DNA of 64,000 bases from Candidatus Paracaedibacter acanthamoebae (GCF_000742835.1 NZ_CP008941.1:2347690-2411689); one strand, 5' to 3'; shown: positions 44,273 to 54,917, counted from the stretch's first letter. Notes: a model not told the origin generated them from the sequence alone. Numbers and translations are program-made.

Positions 44273-45825
44273 TCTAATCCACTTTTGTCTTTTTCACGTA
44301 TATAAAAAATATTTGGCACACGGTAATAGTAAATTAAAATCCGCGTTAATAAGGCAGCCACGATTGTGACCATAACTGAGATTTTAATTTTGATAGGGTC
44401 GACATCATTGACAATTGTTATCAAGTAGACGGAGAAGGCTCCCCCCCAGAAAATTGCAATTTCAGGGTATAAAGGCCCATGAATTGCCCCCACTCGAGCT
44501 TCTTTGGCAACAATGTCTCTAAGGATGCCGCCGCCGGCCCCTGTTAAGAAGGCAAAAAATGGTCCCCATAACCATAAAGGATCAGCTTTCACAATAAGGC
44601 TAACGAGCACCCCTGTTACGGTGAATGCTGCGAGTCCTATCGCATCAGTTACCATCAAACAAACTTCAAATATCCTGGGTGAAAAATATTTCTTATGAGA
44701 ATATTTTCTCAAAAAATTCAAATTATAAGAGGCGAGTTTAGCCAAGATGAATCCCACAACAACAATAGTGATAACCAAAAGAATATAAAAACTTGCTTGC
44801 ATGAACCATACCGGGTAGCGGCCGAAGATCACATCGCGCAAAACACCCCCGCCAAAGGAAGGGAGTAAGGCTAAAATGAAGGTGCCAAATAAGCTAGCAT
44901 TGCATCGGTAGGCCACCACCAATCCTGACAGAGCAAAAGCAATAATTCCAATAATCTCGATAAAATAGAACCAATCTGTTTCTGTAGTTTCTAGCAATAA
45001 AACAGGGTATAAATACCATGATACAATTTTAGTGTATTCAGAGCTATTCTTAATGCTCTGAATGGATTTATTGATTTCCTTATATTGTTCTTCTGTTATT
45101 TTCTTTTTACTCATAAGGATATAAATAGGCGCTTTGATGTGCAGGTTTTTTTCTGCCACCTCCCGCCCAACATTTTGTCGCCAAATGATGGTGCTGCCCA
45201 CAATTCGATCAGCAATAAAACCTTGAATTTTGCCTGTTAACAAGAAATTCAAATTAACCGTATCGGTATCTGATCTTACAATAATGTCCTCGTTTTTAGG
45301 ATCGTTAATGAAGTTATTAAGGACGGGGCTGGCATATTGATATTTATCGATGACACCAATTTTCAAGTTATGTTGACGGGCATAGGCTAAAAATCCTTCA
45401 ACATTATCAAATTTCATTTTTGCCATATCGCGTCGTCGGACAAACAAAGAATTTTCTTCAAATCGATACGGTTCAGAAATATAAAAATCTTTCGCTCTTT
45501 GCTCAGAATAAAAAGCCCCCATCGCATAGGCGCGGGCTCCTGTTTTTAAATCTTCTTGATGTTGTTTCCATGAAACGGGCGTTATCTGAACTTCCAAGCC
45601 TGCTTTTTTCATGATGAGTTTTTGCAGCTCAATATCCAATCCCGTTAAAGACGTTTGATCTGACGGAATTTTTAAATATTGATAAGGATCCCACGGATAC
45701 CAGCCACCAATTAATGTAAAATCGGAGGTAGAGTATTTTGTCTCATTGGCATTTGTTTGAAGTCCTCCCAAACTAATACCAAGAGCCATAAAACAACAAA
45801 TGATCGTTTTTTTAAAGTAACTCAT
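44269..45825 (-). CDS. solute-binding protein fused to a TRIC/YicG-type membrane channel
   Basis: A two-part protein. Residues 1-26 are a signal peptide; about 30-275 form an SBP_bac_3-type amino-acid-binding domain ([16 protein letters not shown], then [19 protein letters not shown] and [13 protein letters not shown]). About 285-510 form a multi-pass membrane domain with two copies of the TRIC/UPF0126 signature: [18 protein letters not shown] (325-341) and [18 protein letters not shown] (from 429). UPF0126 members such as YicG have been reported as glycine transporters, and archaeal/bacterial TRICs as cation channels. The fusion suggests ligand-gated uptake of a small amino acid. It overlaps panD by 14 bases upstream and the cyclase by 4 bases downstream. 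Confidence 0.85.
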   Translation of the reverse strand: MSYFKKTIICCFMALGISLGGLQTNANETKYSTSDFTLIGGWYPWDPYQYLKIPSDQTSLTGLDIELQKLIMKKAGLEVQITPVSWKQHQEDLKTGARAYAMGAFYSEQRAKDFYISEPYRFEENSLFVRRRDMAKMKFDNVEGFLAYARQHNLKIGVIDKYQYASPVLNNFINDPKNEDIIVRSDTDTVNLNFLLTGKIQGFIADRIVGSTIIWRQNVGREVAEKNLHIKAPIYILMSKKKITEEQYKEINKSIQSIKNSSEYTKIVSWYLYPVLLLETTETDWFYFIEIIGIIAFALSGLVVAYRCNASLFGTFILALLPSFGGGVLRDVIFGRYPVWFMQASFYILLVITIVVVGFILAKLASYNLNFLRKYSHKKYFSPRIFEVCLMVTDAIGLAAFTVTGVLVSLIVKADPLWLWGPFFAFLTGAGGGILRDIVAKEARVGAIHGPLYPEIAIFWGGAFSVYLITIVNDVDPIKIKISVMVTIVAALLTRILIYYYRVPNIFYIREKDKSGLE

Positions 45826-46177
45826 TTTTTAACTTATTATCCCCATCTACTAGAATAGCTTTAGGTTTAAAGTCTGCCGCATCTTGAAGGTCTACATTGG
45901 CGTAAGCAATAATGATAACGATATCGTCAGGAGAGGCTAATCGAGCAGCAGCGCCATTAAGACAAATTGTTCCGCTGCCCCGTTCCCCTTCAATAACATA
46001 GGTCACAAAGCGCTGTCCGTTGTTGACGTTCACAATATGGACTTGTTCATATAAAAATAGCCCCGCGGCATCAATTAAATCTCGATCAATCGTAATTGAG
46101 CCGATGTAATTCAAGTTCGCTTCTGTCACTGTTGCACGATGGATTTTTGTCCGCATTAAACAAACGGAAGTACTCAT
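45812..46177 (-). CDS. panD: aspartate 1-decarboxylase
   Basis: Makes beta-alanine (for pantothenate) from aspartate. Self-cleavage at Gly26-Ser27 (YIGSITID) creates the pyruvoyl cofactor. Also visible are [17 protein letters not shown] (Lys of the active site), [17 protein letters not shown] and [20 protein letters not shown]. Length 121, close to normal. AAGGGAG lies about 8 bases before ATG 46177. Its 3' end overlaps the SBP-TRIC gene by 14 bases; no panB or panC lies in this window. First gene of the panD / SBP-TRIC / cyclase operon. Confidence 0.92.
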   Translation of the reverse strand: MSTSVCLMRTKIHRATVTEANLNYIGSITIDRDLIDAAGLFLYEQVHIVNVNNGQRFVTYVIEGERGSGTICLNGAAARLASPDDIVIIIAYANVDLQDAADFKPKAILVDGDNKLKNELL

Positions 46178-46384
46178 TCTTTTTCTCCCTTTTCTCTATA
46201 AGTTTAGTATGGTGACCCACTTATTAAGATAGAGTTAAAGGAACGGGCGTCATGGTGTTTTTTAAATTAATTTTGTAAAAATATATATTTATTGAAGCTT
46301 TAAGGCTGCGGAAAAGGAGAATTATCTTTATTCCTTGGCTAAAATAAGCTAAATTTTTATTAAAATTATCAAATAGAGAGCAAT

Positions 46385-47689
46385 ATGACTTATACGTTTT
46401 CAAGTCTTTTATCATGTGTAGGACTTATAAGCTATGCAGCGGCTTCGACGAATGAATCTGCTTTATTAACAAGAATTTCTAACCTTGAAAAAAATCTTCA
46501 GGAAGTAAAGAGCCAATTGCAACATCCGTCGGAAAAACCAGCTGAGCATAAAACAACTGATTTCAAGTATAGGTTTGGTGGAACCGTTAAGGTTGATGCT
46601 TTTTATGATATCAATGCGAAAGGGGCTGCTTTTGGCTTGGACGCTGCGGCTCTGCCTCTCAAGGGTATTGATGCGGCTGCAAAAAACAGGCGCCACTTTA
46701 ATGCTGGTATTAGCGCTTCGCGGGTGTTTGCCGAAGCCAGCAAAAGTTTTAATACCATTGACACCCAGGCTTATGTTGAGCTTGATTTTGCCAAGGATGC
46801 CCTTAGCGAGAATGCGACCACAACCTCTGTTGTGCCTCGGATTCGCCATGCTTATGTCAAAGCTGCTGGATTTCTCCTCGGCCAAACATGGTATACTTTC
46901 CAAGATATGTCCGCTTTTACAAATACGCTGGATAATTTGTACGGTGGAAGTCGTCAAACGATGATTCGCTATACATTTGATTTCAATAAATATTTAACCT
47001 TAGCTATGGCTGCTGAACGGCCTAATACTGAGTACATTCAGAATAATAATACTCTTAATGACAATAGCGATTACGGCAAATCGCAGGTGCCGGATTTTGC
47101 CACCCAACTTAAATTTAAACATACAAATGGACATATAGCCTTGAGCGGGGTTGTGCGCCGTTTGCAAGTTCGGGTTCGCCAAAGTGTAACGGGTCTTACT
47201 TCTGATTTTACTAAAAGCCGGACTGGCTGGGGTATAGGCTTTACAGGTAGACAGAACATCTATAAAAATAGTGGTTTTATCTGGCAGATTAATGGTGGCC
47301 GGGGAACAGGCCGTTATATTGATGATCTTAATAATCAGGCAGCTTACCTTCAGTATGGTATAGGAATTGAGTCACAGTTTTCTGCTATAAAAGTTATGAA
47401 TTATATTGCTGGGGCGGAAATTTGGTGGACCCCTAAATTATCGACAAACATGGGTGCCAGTCTCACGCGAATATCAAAACCAAAAACATCCCTTTCTGTG
47501 GCTGGGTTTAATACCACCCAACAACGTTATCACCTTAATACGATTTATAATATCCTGCCGAACAGCCAAGTGGGATTAGAAGTCATGTATTATCATCGAC
47601 GTGCTGGTCTTCAAACTAAGCGCAATGGGGAAGATACACGGATATTAAGTTCATTTATTTATAAATTTGATTCTGCTGCAAAAAATTAA
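46385..47689 (+). CDS. DcaP-like trimeric outer-membrane porin
   Basis: An exported beta-barrel, 434 residues. Signal peptide at about 1-20, then a short coiled coil (ALLTRISNLEKNLQEVKSQL), then barrel sequence with alternating patterns and FGGTVKVDAFYDINA, AYVELDFAKDAL and GFLLGQTWYTFQDMSAF, which match DcaP-like porins. It ends near a C-terminal aromatic strand (SSFIYKF) followed by a short tail. It likely admits dicarboxylates or other small negative solutes. Divergent from panD across a 207-base gap; its own promoter was not identified with confidence. Confidence 0.82.
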   Translation: MTYTFSSLLSCVGLISYAAASTNESALLTRISNLEKNLQEVKSQLQHPSEKPAEHKTTDFKYRFGGTVKVDAFYDINAKGAAFGLDAAALPLKGIDAAAKNRRHFNAGISASRVFAEASKSFNTIDTQAYVELDFAKDALSENATTTSVVPRIRHAYVKAAGFLLGQTWYTFQDMSAFTNTLDNLYGGSRQTMIRYTFDFNKYLTLAMAAERPNTEYIQNNNTLNDNSDYGKSQVPDFATQLKFKHTNGHIALSGVVRRLQVRVRQSVTGLTSDFTKSRTGWGIGFTGRQNIYKNSGFIWQINGGRGTGRYIDDLNNQAAYLQYGIGIESQFSAIKVMNYIAGAEIWWTPKLSTNMGASLTRISKPKTSLSVAGFNTTQQRYHLNTIYNILPNSQVGLEVMYYHRRAGLQTKRNGEDTRILSSFIYKFDSAAKN

Positions 47690-47831
47690 ATTTGTTGGCG
47701 TTGCTGAAGAAAAGGAATCTCAAGTGTGGCTGATTTGAAAAAGGGTATCTCTTAAAATTAGTTATGCTGAATCCTTTCTTCTTCCTTTTAATTAATAAAG
47801 TTTAATTTCTTGCAACTTCATTTATCTGAGA

Positions 47832-48537
47832 ATGATCATGATACGCTTGTTCCCTTTGATAATTGTTTTATTATTGCTCAGAAATGGCGAGGGGATAACT
47901 CTTGACCCTCCGGTGCACGCCTTATCATCTTCCGCTGCCTTACAGCATCAGCCCCCCTTGGATTTAACAAATCCCGATTTGGTGTTAATCCAAGGACCCG
48001 CGAGGATTATCCATGTAATGAATTATAAAACCCAGCAGGAAGTCTCAAGAATTAATGTAGGAAAAGATTTGTCTTTGATGAAATTTACGCCAGATGGACG
48101 GTATTTTCTCTTATGGTCTCAGCTTCATAATAAAATTAGCATCCTAAATACTCAAACGTGGCAGCAAGAAGAAAACATAATTAGCCTCAAAAGTAGTCCT
48201 ACTGACTTAAAAATAACTTCTGACTTATTGGACTGTCATAAACCTTGCACTGTTGTTCCCCTGGAAAAATAAAGATATTTCTCTGAAGAGAAGAACTAAC
48301 CTAATACATATAAAGATAAATCAAGATGGAAAATACCCCCTTCTATGTGACTGTAAATCTAACATTTTTTTTATCCTTGATCTTCGCACCTGCTACCTTA
48401 GAGCGTGGGCCTTAGATTTTCACCCTTATTATATGGCGACTTTTCCCCTGTCTGCTGTGGAGAGGCTTAAAAAGCAACAAAATAATCTTTTCCGTTTACA
48501 GCAGCAAAACCAGTTAACCGATATAATTATTATATGA
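47832..48537 (+). pseudogene. exported beta-propeller protein, frameshifted
   Basis: Two overlapping frames belong together. The first (47832-48272) has a signal peptide and two propeller-like blades (LSLMKFTPDGRYFLLWS, then KISILNTQTWQQEENI). The second (48253-48537, next frame) continues with IHIKINQDGKYPLLCD and FFILDLRTCYLRAWALDF. The break lies around 48240-48280. Total length after repair would be about 230 residues, still short for a full propeller, so it is probably also truncated. A decaying WD40/YVTN-like secreted protein. The 275-base gap after it shows no gene. Confidence 0.6.
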
Positions 48538-48812
48538 GTGACTGCAAAAAATTAATCTTCAGGGGCCTAAGATGCTGTCGAGGGCTTATAAGGAAACCTT
48601 AAAAGGGAGATAGAATGTAAGGCTTCCAATAAGAGATTAGTTATTTCATCACTTTATGGTCTATCCGTTCATGAGTTTTAAAAACTTACTTTCTTTACCG
48701 GGAGCTTTTTTTACTTTAATTTTGCCTCAAATATTAAATATTAAAAATTGACTTAAACTAAATAGATTCTTTAAGATGTCTTTAGTTTTTAATTATTCTT
48801 AAGGAACCGATC

Positions 48813-49406
48813 ATGTTTTTTCAAGGCCACCGCTTAAAGGGCATTTTTTTATGTCTCGGAGGCGCTCTTACTCTCTCCAGCTGTTCTGCGACGAAAACCC
48901 AGCCCGAAGGAAAGCAGCAGCGCCCTGTTTTAACGGCAGCGGGCGTTGTCCATGTGTGTCCTGATAATAAAATTGCTATCATCGAACGTGGTAAATTCCC
49001 CTATGGTTTGGCAATGTTCGGGGGGCATGTGGAATATGAATCTCCGCAAGTGGCTTTTGTTCGTGAAGCTGAGGAAGAGCTAAATATTACTCAAATTGAC
49101 ACTCTTCAGCTTATTGGAATTCATGGTGAACCTGGGCGAGATCCTAGACAGCATTCCGTGGAAGCAACTTTTACCTGTACGACGCCTCAAGTTCCTGTTG
49201 CTGGCAGTGATGCTAAAGAAGTCATTCTTTATAGTGTTGATGATTTGAATAAAAAAATTGATACCATGGTTTTTGCTGCAGATCACAAAGAGATTTTAAA
49301 GAAATATCTCAAAAATCTAAAATCCTGTAATCCGTGCAAAAAAGTTTGTAACATTGGTATCCCTCAACATATCCCTACTGTACCGACGATAAAATCGGTA
49401 TCGTGA
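48813..49406 (+). CDS. Nudix hydrolase with lipoprotein signal
   Basis: A lipobox (LSSC, C24) ends an N-terminal hydrophobic segment. The Nudix box runs from G70: GX5E (E76), then X7, then REAEEELNI (R84-I92), with Asn in place of the usual Gly at position 91. The rest of the fold (LTAAGVVHVCPDNKIAIIER before, EVILYSVDDLNK after) is complete. A C-terminal CNPCKKVCNIG stretch follows. Nudix enzymes normally act on cytoplasmic nucleoside diphosphates, so a lipoprotein form is unusual. It could act in the periplasm or at the cell surface inside a host. Confidence 0.75.
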   Translation: MFFQGHRLKGIFLCLGGALTLSSCSATKTQPEGKQQRPVLTAAGVVHVCPDNKIAIIERGKFPYGLAMFGGHVEYESPQVAFVREAEEELNITQIDTLQLIGIHGEPGRDPRQHSVEATFTCTTPQVPVAGSDAKEVILYSVDDLNKKIDTMVFAADHKEILKKYLKNLKSCNPCKKVCNIGIPQHIPTVPTIKSVS

Positions 49407-49956
49407 AGTTATTAAATGGAATAAGGCCTTAAAAATAAAAGGAAAACTGTTCTTTGAGTATATTAATAATGGAAGAAGGTTTTTTCCTCTTATTCCACTC
49501 AATAGCGGAATGACACATATTCTATATAAAAATAATACTATATCCAAATTATTGAATTTATTTTTTACTTTTCCCTTATTGCAGCTTCGTTAATAGTAGG
49601 TTATGTTAAAAAGTGAATTATATTTAAATTAAATACATCAATATAGGTAAGTTTTTAAAAAAACTTAACGTTAAAATATAAAAAATTTATTGTTACGTAT
49701 GTAAATCGTACGTTAACCCACACAGTATACGATACCTACAGAAATAAAATAGAAGGGGTATATTGGCAGTATTACGCTGTTAAATACCCGGTTTAAGTGT
49801 GCCTAAAATCTAAACTTTATATTGATTCAACTCTACTATTATGTGCTGATATTTGGAAAAGTATTTTGATATGTATAAAAAAATAAATAAATTAATTTTA
49901 TAATATTCTTTTTTTACATTAAATATTTAATTTTTTTTTATTTAAAGGATTTGTGA
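49407..49956. other. AT-rich intergenic region
   Basis: 550 bases without a supported gene. TAAGTTTTT (49648-49656) and AAAAACTTA (49659-49667) form a perfect palindrome with a 2-base centre, overlapping a TTAACGTTAA palindrome at 49665-49674. The sequence before the histidine kinase (49850-49950) is nearly all A/T and probably holds its promoter. Confidence 0.4.
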
Positions 49957-51483
49957 ATGACTTATAAGCAGCACCTCTTTTATAGCGAATTTTATGATAA
50001 TTCGCCTGAGATGAGGATAATGGTAATTAATAACCCTTATAATTTTAAAATATTAAATGTTACTAAAAAATTTTTGCGGGTTTTAGGTTATACGGAAGAG
50101 GAAACCGTAAGTTTACCATCTATGAACAGTCTTTACCATCCTGACTGTTATGAAGCTTTGGATCAAGCCAGGAGCCTGTATTTAAAACAAGGTTCTATCT
50201 ATAATCATGAATTAATTCTTAAAGCAAAAAATGGCGATAAAGTCTTTGTTTATTTAAATATTTTAGCAACAAAAGATAAGGAAGGGAACATTCTCTTTAA
50301 CCATTGTCTTTATAGAGATGCTTCTGATGATAAAAATATGTTTGAAATTAATAAGGAACAACAAAGTCTTGCATCCTTAAATGACTCTTTTATAAAATCT
50401 CATGCTTTTTTCCAATATTTTTATGATTTCTATGAAAATGCTCCTGATATGTTTGCCTCGATAACAGCTGGGGAAGATATCTACAGTATAGGAATCGTTA
50501 ATTGCAACACCACTCTTGCTCAAAAACTTGGCTATACAAAGGAAGAAATCCTGTCGATGAATTTGTATAACTTATATCACCCAGATTGTTTGCAGAAAGT
50601 CAAAAGCATGAGAGAGGATTTTATTAGAAACGGCTATGTAAACAATGGAGAGCTTGAACTTCAAAAAAAGAACGGTGAAAAAATCCATGTTTCTTTAAAT
50701 GCAAAAATTCAGAAAGACACCCAGAGCCATATTATTGGTAGTATTAGCATGTGGCGAGATATAACAGATTTGGTAGAAACACGCCGTCAACTCCAAGAAA
50801 CAAATGACTTACTGACTCTTCAAAATGAAGAAATAAAAACACTGATGAATCTTATGTCGCATGATATTCAGGCGCCCATACGAGCAATTGAAAATTTTAC
50901 ACAATTTATCCTCGATGAAAGTAAAGAAGTCTTGCCAACTTCTACATTAGATTATCTTTATAAGGTGCGGGGAAATATTCACAAGCTTCACCATTTGACC
51001 CAGGATATTCTTTCCTACTTTTTCGATGGCTCAGCCGCATGCATTGAAGAAACTAACTTAACAAATATAATCAATCAAGTTGTTGCCTATCTTGATTTAC
51101 CTTCTGCAATAAAAATTAACTTAGAGAATGGTAACCAACCCCTTAAAACGAAAAAAATCCTCTTAGCACAAGTTTTCTATAATCTGATCTCCAATGCTGT
51201 AAAATACCACCATAATCCCGAAAAAGCAGAAATTTATATAAAAGGATTGGATAATAATACTGAGTGGATTTTTATTGTCAAAGATAATGGTCCTGGTATC
51301 TCTCAAAAATTTCATGAAACTGTTTTTGAACCACTCCAGAGGCTTAAAAGTGCGCAAGAAGTTGAGGGATGTGGCGTGGGACTTACGATTGTCAAAAAAC
51401 TTATTACTCAAGAAGGTGGTAAAATTAGTTTAGGATCTAAAGAAGGCGAGGGGGCTGCATTTATTTTTACCTGGCCCAAATAA
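49957..51483 (+). CDS. soluble PAS-PAS histidine kinase
   Basis: No membrane segment. Two PAS domains (about 8-125 and 153-272) that share the motif LYHPDC at equivalent places, so they probably arose by duplication. Then a coiled linker and a histidine kinase core: H-box LMSHDIQAPIRAI (H302), N-box FYNLISNAVKYH, G1 KDNGPGI and G2 GCGVGLTIVKKL. The order and the SHDIQAP form are those of phytochrome-like kinases. No response regulator is adjacent. It may sense a cytoplasmic signal such as redox state or a bound cofactor. The C-terminus TWPK ends without a receiver domain. Confidence 0.88.
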   Translation: MTYKQHLFYSEFYDNSPEMRIMVINNPYNFKILNVTKKFLRVLGYTEEETVSLPSMNSLYHPDCYEALDQARSLYLKQGSIYNHELILKAKNGDKVFVYLNILATKDKEGNILFNHCLYRDASDDKNMFEINKEQQSLASLNDSFIKSHAFFQYFYDFYENAPDMFASITAGEDIYSIGIVNCNTTLAQKLGYTKEEILSMNLYNLYHPDCLQKVKSMREDFIRNGYVNNGELELQKKNGEKIHVSLNAKIQKDTQSHIIGSISMWRDITDLVETRRQLQETNDLLTLQNEEIKTLMNLMSHDIQAPIRAIENFTQFILDESKEVLPTSTLDYLYKVRGNIHKLHHLTQDILSYFFDGSAACIEETNLTNIINQVVAYLDLPSAIKINLENGNQPLKTKKILLAQVFYNLISNAVKYHHNPEKAEIYIKGLDNNTEWIFIVKDNGPGISQKFHETVFEPLQRLKSAQEVEGCGVGLTIVKKLITQEGGKISLGSKEGEGAAFIFTWPK

Positions 51484-51643
51484 GGGAATAAGCTGAATTT
51501 AAGGGCTAACTTAGGGCCGGCCATCATTAAAAGATGCCGTGACTGCTTAAAGATCGTGAAGCAATGGAGGTCTAAGCAAGCAATAAATTTTAGATAGATG
51601 TGTACGTCATAAAATATATTTTTCTTTGATTGGATCCCTAGAA

Positions 51644-52978
51644 TTAATTTAGCTGGAGTTTTAACCATTTCTGGCTGCGATACCGTTGATAAAAAAGACA
51701 GAAATTAAAGAATGCGTAAACGGTGACAATCCCCCACACCCTGCCTGCTGAGACATCAGCATAAGAAGTAATTAACTTAACCGGCAGAACGGCAAATACC
51801 CAAGCTGTCATGGCATTGACCACCATAATAAATTTTGTGTCGCCGGCAGATACTAATATTCCGGAAATTACCCACACTAATCCATCAAATAAGAAAAAGA
51901 ACCATAATAGACGCATTGCTAACTGAAATTCTTGTCCTAAATAGCTATCAGCAGAAATTAAAAATAAAGCACTTAAAGAATTGGGGTAGATAAAGAGGGG
52001 AATCACCAAGAATGCCATGACAGCAAAATGAATGGTCATTCCATTGCGCAACAGTGGGCCGATTTTATTAAACTGTTGCGATCCAATCAGATTGGAGGTA
52101 ATAGCAATCATACCCTTTTGCAGACCTTCTGTGAAAAAGGAGAAAAGCAAAAAGAAGGTACTGCATAGATTTTGAATTGTAATAAAATCACTGCCAAGAG
52201 CCGCTAAGATATGGGCAATAATGGACCAAGCGATGATTTCCAGCATATGGCCGACGGCGGCAGGCATTCCAATGCGGAGACATTCCTTCATCAAGCTAAT
52301 GTTTAAGTGATAGTGGTGCGTGCCAAAAGTCAGACGATTGGATTTCTTTAAAAAGGCAATGAATAAAATTAAAGATTGTATCAATAGGGCAACAACCGTT
52401 GCAATCGCACTGCCAGTTGCGCCTAAAGGGGAAATAATATCTGACCAGCCAAAGATAAGAAAATAGTTAAGCACAAGATTGACAAGATTACCGATAACGG
52501 CTGCAATTGTTACTATAACAGTTTTTCCTTGTCCCACATAAAACCCGGATAAAGCCGCAAATATCCCTTGCAAACAACCAAAATACATAATTATTTTAAA
52601 GAAAATCAAACCATGTTCATGTAAAGTTTGTGGAATTAAAATATCAGAAAAGCCATAGGCGATCACAATAAACAAAATTTGTGTCGCAAGCGCAAACCAT
52701 ACCATTTGCCAGACAGATTCACCCATTTTATTGTAATGCTTAAGACCATTATTTTGTCCGACAAAAACCTCAGCAATAGAAGCAACCGATGCCACACCAA
52801 ATTGAAATGTGGCTGCAACCATTCCAGCTGTGGCAACGCCGTTCATGGCCCCTAAAGAATAATCAGCTAGCAAGAGGCGATTGACAAACAACATGACGTG
52901 GGTTGACATAAATGTCATCATCATGGGAAATGAAATGCGTAAAAGATTTTTAAGAGACGTATCTGTAATAGTAGCCAT
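51644..52978 (-). CDS. MATE family efflux transporter
   Basis: A 12-segment cation-coupled exporter. Two six-helix halves are visible: LLRISFPMMMTFMSTHVMLF begins the first and LMKECLRIGMPAAVGHMLEI the second. The frame is open to 53023, but that codon lies inside the ftsH terminator. ATG 52993 (MKIKTMA) and ATG 52978 (MATITDTS) are both possible; the second is chosen for a GAAG about 10 bases upstream. Substrate unknown; family members export drugs, dyes or metabolites. Confidence 0.88.
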   Translation of the reverse strand: MATITDTSLKNLLRISFPMMMTFMSTHVMLFVNRLLLADYSLGAMNGVATAGMVAATFQFGVASVASIAEVFVGQNNGLKHYNKMGESVWQMVWFALATQILFIVIAYGFSDILIPQTLHEHGLIFFKIIMYFGCLQGIFAALSGFYVGQGKTVIVTIAAVIGNLVNLVLNYFLIFGWSDIISPLGATGSAIATVVALLIQSLILFIAFLKKSNRLTFGTHHYHLNISLMKECLRIGMPAAVGHMLEIIAWSIIAHILAALGSDFITIQNLCSTFFLLFSFFTEGLQKGMIAITSNLIGSQQFNKIGPLLRNGMTIHFAVMAFLVIPLFIYPNSLSALFLISADSYLGQEFQLAMRLLWFFFLFDGLVWVISGILVSAGDTKFIMVVNAMTAWVFAVLPVKLITSYADVSAGRVWGIVTVYAFFNFCLFYQRYRSQKWLKLQLN

Positions 52979-52997
52979 GGTTTTGATCTTCATGCGT

Positions 52998-53021
52998 AAA
53001 AAGGGAGGTCTTAAACCTCCC
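52998..53021 (-). terminator. intrinsic terminator of ftsH
   Basis: On the minus strand GGGAGGT/ACCTCCC forms a 7-bp stem with a 5-base loop followed by TTTTT. It starts 22 bases after the ftsH stop and separates ftsH from the MATE gene. Confidence 0.85.
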
Positions 53022-53042
53022 AATTAATTTCTGATATGAATT

Positions 53043-54917
53043 TTATATTTCTATCCCAACTTCAGGAACTTTTGAGCGTTTCTTAGGGTGTACTTCTGGG
53101 GCTAAAGCTGTTGGGGCTAAGCCTTGTTCTAACAATGTTTTAATTTCATCACCACTTAAGGTTTCATGCTCTAATAAAGTCTTTGCCAAAAGTTCAAGCT
53201 TTTCTTTCTTTTGAGTCAAGACTTTTTTCGCAGCTTTATAACATTTATCCAATAGATCTTGAACTTCTTCATCAATCAGTTGAGCTGTCCGTTCAGAAAT
53301 TTGCTTGCGTTGGGTCAATGCTTGCCCGACAAAGATTTCTTGTTGTTGTTCCCCATAAGTCTGGAAGCCGAGTTTTTCACTCATACCCCATTCGGTGATC
53401 ATACGACGCGCAAAATCTGTTGCCATCTTAATATCAGAGGAGGCCCCGGTTGTTACTTTTTCCTCACCAAAAATCAGCTCTTCAGCAATGCGTCCGCCCA
53501 TAGCAACTTTAATATCTGCCAGAAGTTTTGCCCGTGACATAGAGATCCGATCCCCTTCAGGAAGGCGCATAACCATACCCAAAGCCCGACCTCTTGGAAT
53601 GATGGTTGCCTTATGAATCGGGTCAGAATCAGCTTCATAGAATGCAATAACGGCGTGGCCAGATTCGTGATAAGCGGTCAGGCGTTTTTCTTCATCTGTC
53701 ATCGCCAGAGTGCGACGTTCTGCACCCATCATCACCTTGTCTTTGGCTTGTTCAAAGTCAATCATATCCACCGATAACTTGCCCCGACGTGCCGCCATCA
53801 AGGCCGCTTCATTAACAAGGTTCATCAAATCAGCACCAGAAAACCCCGGTGTACCGCGGGCAATGACGCGCACATCCACATCATGTGAAATTGGTGTCTT
53901 GCGCATGTGAACCTTAAGGATTTTCTCTCGTCCATTAATGTCCGGATGTGGCACCACCACTTGTCGGTCAAAACGACCTGGTCGCAATAAAGCTGGATCC
54001 AATACATCAGGACGGTTTGTGGCAGCAACGATAATCACGCCTTCATTTTCTTCAAAGCCATCCATTTCCACCAAAAGTTGATTTAACGTTTGCTCGCGTT
54101 CATCATTCCCCCCACCAAGACCAGCACCGCGATGGCGTCCCACCGCATCAATTTCATCAATGAAAACAATGCAGGGGGCATTTTTCTTAGCTTGCTCAAA
54201 CATATCGCGGACACGGCTGGCACCGACACCCACAAACATTTCCACGAAGTCAGAACCTGAAATGCTAAAGAAGGGGACATTTGCTTCGCCAGCAATGGAT
54301 CGAGCCAACAGGGTCTTACCCGTGCCGGGAGGGCCAACAAGCAATACACCACGGGGAATCCGTCCGCCAAGACGTTGGAACTTTTGAGGGTCCTTGAGAA
54401 AGTCAACGATTTCTTCCAATTCTGCTTTTGCTTCATCAATTCCAGCCACATCATCAAAGGTGACACGAACAGATTTTTCTCCCATTAAACGGGCGCGAGA
54501 TTTACCGAATCCCATGGCCCGGTTGCCGCCCGATTGAATCTGACGGAATGAGAAAAATGAAAAACCGATTAAGAGCAGAATTGGCAGCCATGACAAAAAG
54601 TAATGGATAAAGGAAATGTCTTCTTCTGGTTTATCATATTTAACCTTCACATTCTTCTCTATCATTTTGTTGGCAACACTTGAATCATAAGGGGCAAAGG
54701 TTGAAAAAACTTGATTATCAGCCAGCGTTCCCACGATGGTATTACCCCGGATAACCACTTCTTTGACTTTGCCGTCTTCAACATTCTTGACCATTTCAGA
54801 ATAGGCCATTGGCATGGCCGCTGGGCGATTTCCTGCCCCTGGGATCATTTGGAATATAGAAAAAACAATAGTTGCGATAAGAGCCCAAACAATTAAATTT
54901 CGCGATGAATTGTTCAC
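53043..54917 (-). CDS. ftsH: ATP-dependent zinc metalloprotease FtsH
   Basis: Membrane AAA+ protease for membrane and regulatory proteins. Two membrane segments (about 8-24 and 103-123) flank the periplasmic domain. Walker A is GPPGTGKT (195-202), Walker [10 protein letters not shown], and the zinc site HESGH (417-421). The start is GTG 54917, giving [15 protein letters not shown], because GGAGG lies 8 bases upstream. The longer frame from 54941 would place the ribosome site inside the gene. The usual alphaproteobacterial neighbour tilS lies upstream but is separated here by about 1.2 kb of inserted sequence. Confidence 0.95.
   Translation of the reverse strand: MNNSSRNLIVWALIATIVFSIFQMIPGAGNRPAAMPMAYSEMVKNVEDGKVKEVVIRGNTIVGTLADNQVFSTFAPYDSSVANKMIEKNVKVKYDKPEEDISFIHYFLSWLPILLLIGFSFFSFRQIQSGGNRAMGFGKSRARLMGEKSVRVTFDDVAGIDEAKAELEEIVDFLKDPQKFQRLGGRIPRGVLLVGPPGTGKTLLARSIAGEANVPFFSISGSDFVEMFVGVGASRVRDMFEQAKKNAPCIVFIDEIDAVGRHRGAGLGGGNDEREQTLNQLLVEMDGFEENEGVIIVAATNRPDVLDPALLRPGRFDRQVVVPHPDINGREKILKVHMRKTPISHDVDVRVIARGTPGFSGADLMNLVNEAALMAARRGKLSVDMIDFEQAKDKVMMGAERRTLAMTDEEKRLTAYHESGHAVIAFYEADSDPIHKATIIPRGRALGMVMRLPEGDRISMSRAKLLADIKVAMGGRIAEELIFGEEKVTTGASSDIKMATDFARRMITEWGMSEKLGFQTYGEQQQEIFVGQALTQRKQISERTAQLIDEEVQDLLDKCYKAAKKVLTQKKEKLELLAKTLLEHETLSGDEIKTLLEQGLAPTALAPEVHPKKRSKVPEVGIEI

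Noticed and set aside
53003-53023. MATE gene start at 53023
   Set aside because: That start lies within the ftsH terminator hairpin and adds residues not seen in the family.
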